This document shows, piece after piece, positions 6,502 through 10,443 of a DNA stretch of 10,443 nucleotides. The position numbers and the translations under genes are program-made. Source of the stretch: Alphaproteobacteria bacterium (GTDB taxonomy: Bacteria > Pseudomonadota > Alphaproteobacteria > UBA6615); NCBI GenBank assembly GCA_029243445.1, contig JAQWSA010000110.1:1-10443 (forward strand), in the 5' to 3' direction. The notes below the pieces were generated by a model, which searched no databases, was not told the origin of the DNA, and worked only from the letters and a program-made list of their open reading frames with translations. The number at the start of each line of letters is the position of its first letter. Position 1 is the stretch's first letter.

Positions 6502-7026
6502 CTAAGGCAGAGGTGGTCCTCCTTTTTCTCTAAGAGCTCGTTCGTAGACGGGGATATCTGTACTTGGTTGCTGACAGTCGGCTTGACCGAACATATCTGA
6601 AATCCAACCCCGGTGATAACTACTATGAGTTACTAAATGAATAAGACACATTGCACGAGATAGCTTACCTTTGTTTCCTCCAATAAGTTCGTATTGGATG
6701 ACTTCTGTGAGGTCTGATTCAGAGAGGTTTTTTACATATTCTATTAACTTAAGGTCTATTTGCTTCCTTACATTCCAAAGCTCCTCAAGTGTTTTGTATT
6801 TTACTTCTCTGAGCTCGAAAATTTTATGAGTCTTAAGCTGCATATGGGCTATCCAGATCAGGTCAACATTAACTAGGTGGTGAAGGCTAACAAATATAGA
6901 TTGTAGTGGTGTTTTTCTAACTTTATTTACTTCATCCTCCGGCATGGCAGATACCATCCGATAAGTCTCAGAATTTGCCCAAGAATTATACTCAAAAAGT
7001 GATAATATATAGTTCTTATCTTTCAT
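6502..7026 (-). CDS. DinB/YfiT-fold putative metal-dependent protein
   Basis: A 174-residue four-helix-bundle protein of the DinB superfamily. The opening LSLFEYNSWANSETY (9-22) is the typical first helix. Metal ligands expected in the family are visible: H49/H50 in SLHHLVNVDLIW and the H134/H138 pair in HLVTHSSYHRG (H130 is also present). The segment W141-Q148 and the C-terminal PVYERALREK complete the fold. Known relatives act as thiol (bacillithiol or mycothiol) transferases or are stress-linked with unknown function; in proteobacteria the role is mostly unassigned. AAGGGAG about 6 nt before the ATG supports the start. It diverges from yajQ across 132 bp and is tail-to-tail with the oxygenase gene. 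Confidence 0.88.
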   Translation of the reverse strand: MKDKNYILSLFEYNSWANSETYRMVSAMPEDEVNKVRKTPLQSIFVSLHHLVNVDLIWIAHMQLKTHKIFELREVKYKTLEELWNVRKQIDLKLIEYVKNLSESDLTEVIQYELIGGNKGKLSRAMCLIHLVTHSSYHRGWISDMFGQADCQQPSTDIPVYERALREKGGPPLP

Positions 7027-7158
7027 AACAACTCCCTTTGTATGGTTATAAACAATGATATGATATATCCATATGTAAATAATTAGAGTTTTATATATCT
7101 GTAAATATTGTTATTCTCGTTTTAGAGATAGATTATATGTAAAAAGAGATTTTATAAT

Positions 7159-7644
7159 ATGGCAAGTTTTGATGTTGTATCACGCATAGAAATTCCCGAA
7201 GTTGATAATGCAATACAAGGGGCATTGCGTGAAATTTCTACACGTTTTGATTTTAAAGGTAGCAACTGTAGCATAGAACGTGACGAAGAAAAATTATTGC
7301 TAACTGCTGACGATGATTTAAAGTTGCGTCAAGTGCAGGAGTTGTTGCGAGGTTATTTGTCTAAACGCAAGGTAGAGGCTGGTGCATTTGAATTTGGAAA
7401 ACCTGAGTTAGCATCGGGTAATACAGTTCGCCAGTCAGTTGTCATCAGACAGGGTGTAGATCGTGAGACGGCACAAAAAATTACAAAAGCTATAAAAACA
7501 TCTAAGTTGAAAACGCAAATCGCGATACAAGGAGATGAGTTAAGGGTTTCTGGAAAGAAGAGAGATCAATTACAAGATTCTATAGCACTTATTAAAGCAC
7601 TAAAAATAGAACTTCCGCTGCAGTTTGTAAATTTTAGAGATTAG
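7159..7644 (+). CDS. yajQ: YajQ family nucleotide-binding protein
   Basis: At 161 residues it has the normal YajQ length and covers the family end to end. It starts MASFDVVSRIEIPEVDNAI, continues with REISTRFDFKGS and LRGYLSKRKVEAGAFEFG, and ends with ALKIELPLQFVNFRD. The fold is two ferredoxin-like domains; the protein is cytosolic and binds nucleic acids or nucleotides. Xanthomonas and Pseudomonas homologues bind cyclic di-GMP and act with a LysR-type regulator; whether this applies here is unknown. The ATG is set by the invariant MASFD start; the ribosome site is poor (AAGAGA about 10 nt upstream). It converges on the next gene with only 12 nt between stops. Confidence 0.96.
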   Translation: MASFDVVSRIEIPEVDNAIQGALREISTRFDFKGSNCSIERDEEKLLLTADDDLKLRQVQELLRGYLSKRKVEAGAFEFGKPELASGNTVRQSVVIRQGVDRETAQKITKAIKTSKLKTQIAIQGDELRVSGKKRDQLQDSIALIKALKIELPLQFVNFRD

Positions 7645-7656
7645 TAGTTGTATATT

Positions 7657-8586
7657 TTAGTTTTCAGTGAAGTCTAGTGCCCCTTTAATAAATAATTCTT
7701 CAATATTGGGTATTTTTGTAATCAGTTTTTGTTCAAACAAATAGCCTAATAGTATATTCACAATCTCAATGTTTTTATCTGAGAGTCCAAAGCTCATGTA
7801 GTCATTGCTAGTAGTTTCACCCCAGGGGTCTTGCATCCCTTCTTCTTTATAAAATTTTTCTTTACTGTGGCAAAAGGCGTTAAAAAGCGTCAAAGGAAGC
7901 GAGGGGTGTTTTACAAGTACATCATTATGAATGACTATAGTGTGATTTAGAGGATAAATTCCCGTGTTTTTATAATAATTACGTTCTTCACTCTCCGTGT
8001 CAGGAAAGATTGGTCGGAGCTTTCTTTCTTCTTCTGGATTTTGTTCATCTTTTGTTATTGGGGCAAGAAAAGCGTCGATTGTTCCTTCTACAACCAACTG
8101 TTCTAAATCACCTTCAACAATTTCAACAGAAGCTTCTTCTGGGGGTATAAAACGCTGGCTTGCAGCAGTTACCCATTTAATTTCAGACCAGTGTAAGTCA
8201 TACTGATCAATCATGGTGCCTCGCCACCATACTCCAGCTGTTTGGCTAAATTCTCGGGCGCCAATAGTTTTGCCGACTAAGTCCGACGGGTGAATGATTT
8301 TACTATCTTTACTCACATATAAAGATCCATGTCTAAAGTCTCGATTAAGAAAGATGGGGATTGCAGTCATCCAGTCGACACCCCGGTCTTTCATCATGGA
8401 ATAGTTTGCCAAAGAAAATTCGTTAACCTCGAAGGGGTTATTTTCAAGTACGGCTTTAAACGCCTCTACTCCTGAAACCGGATTATAATTCAATTTTAAG
8501 TCATCTCGATTACCATCTACATAACGAAAAAAAGGGTAATCATTACCAATAACTTGAATTGTATTTTCGCTGGAATCATCGGGCAT
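7657..8586 (-). CDS. 4,5-dihydroxyphthalate decarboxylase-like / ABC substrate-binding-fold protein
   Basis: A 309-residue periplasmic-binding-protein-type fold with no signal peptide, so it is probably a cytosolic enzyme rather than a transport receptor. Family hallmarks: EVNEFSLANYSMMKD (53-67), PIFLNRDFRHGSLYV (77-91, corresponding to the FPSRxFRHS segment of 4,5-dihydroxyphthalate decarboxylases), SDLVGKTIGAREFSQTAG (101-118) with WWRGTM, and GTIDAFLAP (168-176). The C-terminal NHTIVIHNDVL (214-224) and the following helices are also typical. Relatives decarboxylate aromatic acids, but many homologues have no known substrate, and no transporter or aromatic-degradation genes lie nearby. 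The ATG at 8584-8586 has a weak AAGAGAT site. The calling of the family is firm, of the reaction is not. Confidence 0.85.
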   Translation of the reverse strand: MPDDSSENTIQVIGNDYPFFRYVDGNRDDLKLNYNPVSGVEAFKAVLENNPFEVNEFSLANYSMMKDRGVDWMTAIPIFLNRDFRHGSLYVSKDSKIIHPSDLVGKTIGAREFSQTAGVWWRGTMIDQYDLHWSEIKWVTAASQRFIPPEEASVEIVEGDLEQLVVEGTIDAFLAPITKDEQNPEEERKLRPIFPDTESEERNYYKNTGIYPLNHTIVIHNDVLVKHPSLPLTLFNAFCHSKEKFYKEEGMQDPWGETTSNDYMSFGLSDKNIEIVNILLGYLFEQKLITKIPNIEELFIKGALDFTEN

Positions 8587-8743
8587 ATAGATATCTCTTA
8601 AATTTGGGTTTATTCGGATTTAGTATTTATTATTAGTATCACTATGTTTGTAAATGATTTCTTAGATAGTCCCAATTTATTTGTATGTAAGTTAAATAAA
8701 AATTACTATCGCAGATAACAAAAAATGGGGCAAAGAAGAGAAG

Positions 8744-8819
8744 TGGTGCCGCAGAGACGATTTGAACGCCTGACCTGATGCTTACAAGGCAACTGCTCTA
8801 CCAACTGAGCTACTGCGGC
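8744..8819 (-). tRNA. tRNA-Thr (anticodon UGU)
   Basis: A full 76-nt cloverleaf including an encoded CCA. The acceptor GCCGCAG pairs with CTGCGGC, followed by A73. The D arm is GCTC/GAGC, the anticodon loop CTTGTAA, the variable loop AGGTC, and the T arm AGGCG/CGTCT around TTCAAAT. The anticodon stem GTTGC/GCATC has one U-U mismatch at positions 28-42. It lies 62 bp downstream of rlmB on the same strand and may be read through from it. Confidence 0.95.
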
Positions 8820-8881
8820 ACTTTAGGGTCTTCTATTACTTAAATTGTAATTTATCAAATTTATATTTCAAAATAAGCTAT

Positions 8882-9676
8882 TTAAGAAATTTCGTATAGT
8901 GCGATTGCAGCAGCATTAGACACATTTAAACTTTTCAATGATCCCGATAAAGGTATGCAAGCTAATATATCACATGCTTCGCGAGTAAGCCTTCTCAGGC
9001 CATGCCCTTCTGCTCCTAATATTAATGCTGTAGGTCCTGAGATTTGGATTTTGTCAAGTTTTTGTGAGGCTTCGCTATCTAGACCGATACACCAAATATT
9101 TGATTTTTTTAAGGTTGATAGAGCTCTTGCTATATTTGTAACTCTCACTATCGGGCAGTGCTCAAGTCCACCAGACGCTGATTTAGCTAATGCCCCGGTA
9201 ATTTGTGGTGTATGTCGATTTTGAACAATTATAGCGTTGACCTCAAAGCTAGCGGCCGTTCGGATAATAGCTCCTATATTATGAGGATCGGTAACTTGAT
9301 CCAAAACAACAACACATCCTTTGTTTTTTTGGGATAATATATCACACACATTCTGTAGTGTTATAGTCTCCAGCTCTTTAGTTAAAACTGCTACTCCTTG
9401 GTGTTTTGCACCTTCTGGAAGGACGTCATCGATAGCATTTCTTGATACCATTTCTAATTTTACTTCAGGTAATAACTTTACATTACTATTTATACGATCA
9501 GCTAATGAGGTGTCGCAGGTTAAAATTCTTGAATAATGCCGTAATGGATTCTCTAATAGAGCTATTACGGTGTGAGTTCCATATAGCCATGAAGAGGCTT
9601 CTTTTTTGGAAGAAAGGTTCATTTTTTTATTTCTTTGTCTAGTGTGTATTATTAGTTCGGGCTTGCGGCGCGACAT
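8882..9676 (-). CDS. rlmB: 23S rRNA (guanosine-2'-O-)-methyltransferase RlmB (SpoU/TrmH family)
   Basis: A 264-residue SPOUT-class methyltransferase. By homology to E. coli RlmB it would methylate the 2'-O of G2251 in the 23S rRNA P loop, using S-adenosylmethionine. The N-terminal substrate-binding domain holds SWLYGTHTVIALLENP (29-44) and KHQGVAVL. The three SpoU motifs are present: motif I VVVLDQVTDPHNIGAIIRTA (N133, R139), motif II LILGAEGHGLRRL (E223) and motif III IPLSGSLKSLNVSNAAAIALYE (N251, S253), forming the knot. I choose the ATG at 9674-9676 (MSRRKPEL) because AGGG lies about 6 nt upstream; the in-frame ATG at 9716-9718 adds 14 atypical residues and lacks a ribosome site. A TATAAT close upstream could be the -10 box, which would make the mRNA almost leaderless. 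Position beside tRNA-Tyr/Gly/tuf is typical for alphaproteobacteria. Confidence 0.95.
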   Translation of the reverse strand: MSRRKPELIIHTRQRNKKMNLSSKKEASSWLYGTHTVIALLENPLRHYSRILTCDTSLADRINSNVKLLPEVKLEMVSRNAIDDVLPEGAKHQGVAVLTKELETITLQNVCDILSQKNKGCVVVLDQVTDPHNIGAIIRTAASFEVNAIIVQNRHTPQITGALAKSASGGLEHCPIVRVTNIARALSTLKKSNIWCIGLDSEASQKLDKIQISGPTALILGAEGHGLRRLTREACDILACIPLSGSLKSLNVSNAAAIALYEIS

Positions 9677-9842
9677 GTTGGACCCTATTATATTTAAGTT
9701 AAAGCCTATAAAAGTCATAATATTATTGTACTTTGGGCTAACAAATACGTAAATGTATACAATTTAAAGCTTTTTGCTGTTGACAGGCGTTAAGAAATAC
9801 ACATATTTCGCGGCTCGGCGTTAGTCATGAACTTGCGGCGCG
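9662..9842 (+). repeat. 11-bp direct repeat CTTGCGGCGCG (two copies)
   Basis: CTTGCGGCGCG occurs at 9662-9672, inside the 5' end of rlmB (minus-strand codons for residues 2-6), and again at 9832-9842 in the tRNA-Tyr leader. Copies are 170 bp apart in the same orientation. An 11-bp GC-rich exact repeat is unexpected in such AT-rich DNA but could still be chance. Confidence 0.4.
9780..9807 (+). promoter_or_regulatory. Promoter of the tRNA-Tyr/tRNA-Gly/tuf transcript
   Basis: A perfect -35 TTGACA (9780-9785) is followed after 16 bp by CATATT (9802-9807, four of six matches). The bases just after the -10 are strongly GC-rich (9809-9820, CGCGGCTCGGCG), like the GC-rich discriminator that makes stable-RNA promoters sensitive to ppGpp. 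Transcription would start near 9814, ~57 nt before tRNA-Tyr. Confidence 0.6.
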
Positions 9843-9870
9843 TTAGCTGCTTGTAAAAACGTTTTCAAAC

Positions 9871-9955
9871 GGAGGGGTGCCTGAGTGGTTAAAAGGGGCG
9901 GACTGTAAATCCGTTGACTATGTCTACGTTGGTTCGAATCCAACCCCCTCCACCA
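9871..9955 (+). tRNA. tRNA-Tyr (anticodon GUA)
   Basis: An 85-nt class II tRNA with encoded CCA. The acceptor GGAGGGG pairs with CCCCTCC, followed by A73. The anticodon loop is CTGTAAA, the variable arm is long (TGACTATGTCTAC) and the T arm is GTTGG/CCAAC. It is the first gene of the tRNA-tuf transcript, 141 nt upstream of tRNA-Gly. Confidence 0.97.
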
Positions 9956-10096
9956 GTTAGTGTGTTTACTCTGGGTAGTTAAATAATTGGTTTAAAATAT
10001 TAAGAACTAAAGTTAGGTAAATATATATTTAGAATAAAAGCATTATTAAGATGGAGTAATAGGGCGACTGTCTACATAATTGATTAACACGTATAT

Positions 10097-10170
10097 GCGG
10101 GTGTAGCTCAATGGTAGAGCAGAAGCCTTCCAAGCTTACGACGGGGGTTCGATTCCCCTCACCCGCTCCA
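10097..10170 (+). tRNA. tRNA-Gly (anticodon UCC)
   Basis: A 74-nt cloverleaf with encoded CCA. The acceptor GCGGGTG pairs with CACCCGC, followed by U73, the expected glycine discriminator. The anticodon loop is CTTCCAA and the T arm is GGGGG/CCCCT. It lies 105 nt before tuf and is probably processed from the same precursor. Confidence 0.97.
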
Positions 10171-10230
10171 AGTGATAATTGGGATATGGGCATTTTAGGT
10201 GTTAGAGTTGACTGAGAATTATAATAGAGG

Positions 10231-10245
10231 GCTAGCAATGCTAGC
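10231..10245 (+). promoter_or_regulatory. Stem-loop GCTAGC-AAT-GCTAGC in the tuf leader
   Basis: A perfect 6-bp stem with a 3-nt loop lies between tRNA-Gly and tuf, 30 nt upstream of the tuf ATG. No T-run follows, so it is not an intrinsic terminator; a processing or mRNA-stability element for the tuf message is more likely. A TATAAT sits just before it (10220-10225) but has no fitting -35. Confidence 0.4.
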
Positions 10246-10275
10246 TGTAACATGACTCAAATTATGGAATAAGCG

Positions 10276-10443
10276 ATGTCGAAGGAAAAATTTGAACGTA
10301 CTAAGCCACATTGTAATATAGGCACTATAGGCCATGTTGATCATGGAAAGACTACGTTGACAGCAGCGATAACAAAGACATTAGCACTATCAGGTGGTGC
10401 TGAGTTTACGGCATATGATCAGATTGATAAAGCTCCAGAAGAG
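10276..10443 (+). CDS. tuf: Elongation factor Tu, N-terminal part (cut by window end)
   Basis: The first 56 codons of EF-Tu, the GTPase that delivers aminoacyl-tRNA to the ribosome. After [19 protein letters not shown] comes the P-loop HVDHGKTT (G1 motif), then [19 protein letters not shown] and IDKAPEE just before switch I. The short insertion and the [11 protein letters not shown] string are typical of alphaproteobacterial EF-Tu. The ribosome site is weak for so highly expressed a gene (GGAAT, 5-7 nt before the ATG). A six-codon open frame (10252-10272) ends 3 nt before the tuf start and might couple translation, though it has no ribosome site of its own. The gene continues to the right. 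Confidence 0.98.
   Translation, partial: MSKEKFERTKPHCNIGTIGHVDHGKTTLTAAITKTLALSGGAEFTAYDQIDKAPEE

Noticed and set aside
9716..9718. Upstream ATG as the rlmB start
   Set aside because: It would add 14 hydrophobic residues not typical of RlmB and has no ribosome site, whereas the ATG at 9674-9676 has AGGG at proper spacing.
9811..9848. GCGTTAG repeats as integron attC-type recombination sites
   Set aside because: The bases after GTT do not fit the GTTRRRY core and there is no paired long palindrome, integrase or cassette gene.
10029..10253. A 74-codon minus-strand open frame containing GAGEGNRTPVVSLEGFC
   Set aside because: It is antisense to tRNA-Gly; this string is a well-known spurious product of translating the reverse strand of tRNA genes.
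10171..10275. A second tRNA-Thr (GGU) before tuf, as in gammaproteobacteria
   Set aside because: No cloverleaf can be drawn in this interval; its absence fits the alphaproteobacterial arrangement.

Overview
The window looks like chromosomal DNA from an AT-rich (roughly one-third GC by eye) alphaproteobacterium, possibly a small-genome aquatic lineage. The strongest evidence is the right end. rlmB and a tRNA-Thr gene lie on the minus strand, and tRNA-Tyr, tRNA-Gly and tuf diverge from them on the plus strand. This is the usual alphaproteobacterial layout upstream of secE/nusG, and the EF-Tu N-terminus reads like an alphaproteobacterial one. A 45-residue MARKTNY-type protein and a 128-residue acidic protein also resemble small conserved alphaproteobacterial proteins. 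The species cannot be named from this sequence.

Layout, left to right. (1) Positions 1-1363, minus: an open-ended reading frame whose first ~275 codons are a PanE/ApbA (ketopantoate reductase-like) oxidoreductase. Its last ~180 visible codons look like a phage or mobile-element protein with a polymerase-like HDS motif. This is either a real recombination junction or an assembly chimera. (2) 1567-2862, plus: MscS-family mechanosensitive channel with a good promoter. (3) 2920-3846, minus: EamA/DMT-family exporter, tail-to-tail with the channel. (4) 4050-4436, plus: conserved acidic hypothetical protein; 4550-4687, minus: tiny basic, lysine/alanine-rich protein. (5) 4892-5314, minus, and 5463-6500, plus: a cupin and an isopenicillin-N-synthase-like 2-oxoglutarate/Fe(II) oxygenase, divergent from a 148-bp region holding two clean palindromes. 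(6) 6502-7026, minus: DinB-fold protein, ending 1 nt from the oxygenase stop. (7) 7159-7644, plus: YajQ; 7657-8586, minus: cytoplasmic-looking relative of 4,5-dihydroxyphthalate decarboxylase and ABC substrate-binding proteins. (8) 8744-8819 tRNA-Thr(UGU) and 8882-9676 rlmB, minus. (9) 9871-9955 tRNA-Tyr(GUA), 10097-10170 tRNA-Gly(UCC) and the start of tuf, plus, probably one stable-RNA/translation transcript.

Most genes stand alone, in alternating or convergent orientation with short gaps, and no long operon is visible. The two places where genes probably work together are the cupin/oxygenase divergent pair, which shares a control region, and the translation block (rRNA methyltransferase, three tRNAs, EF-Tu). 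No gene-free stretch exceeds 300 bases; the longest gaps are about 200 bases (1364-1566, 3847-4049, 4688-4891). I see no CRISPR array, insertion sequence, toxin-antitoxin pair or obvious defence system. The most unusual thing in the window is the hybrid reading frame at the left edge.
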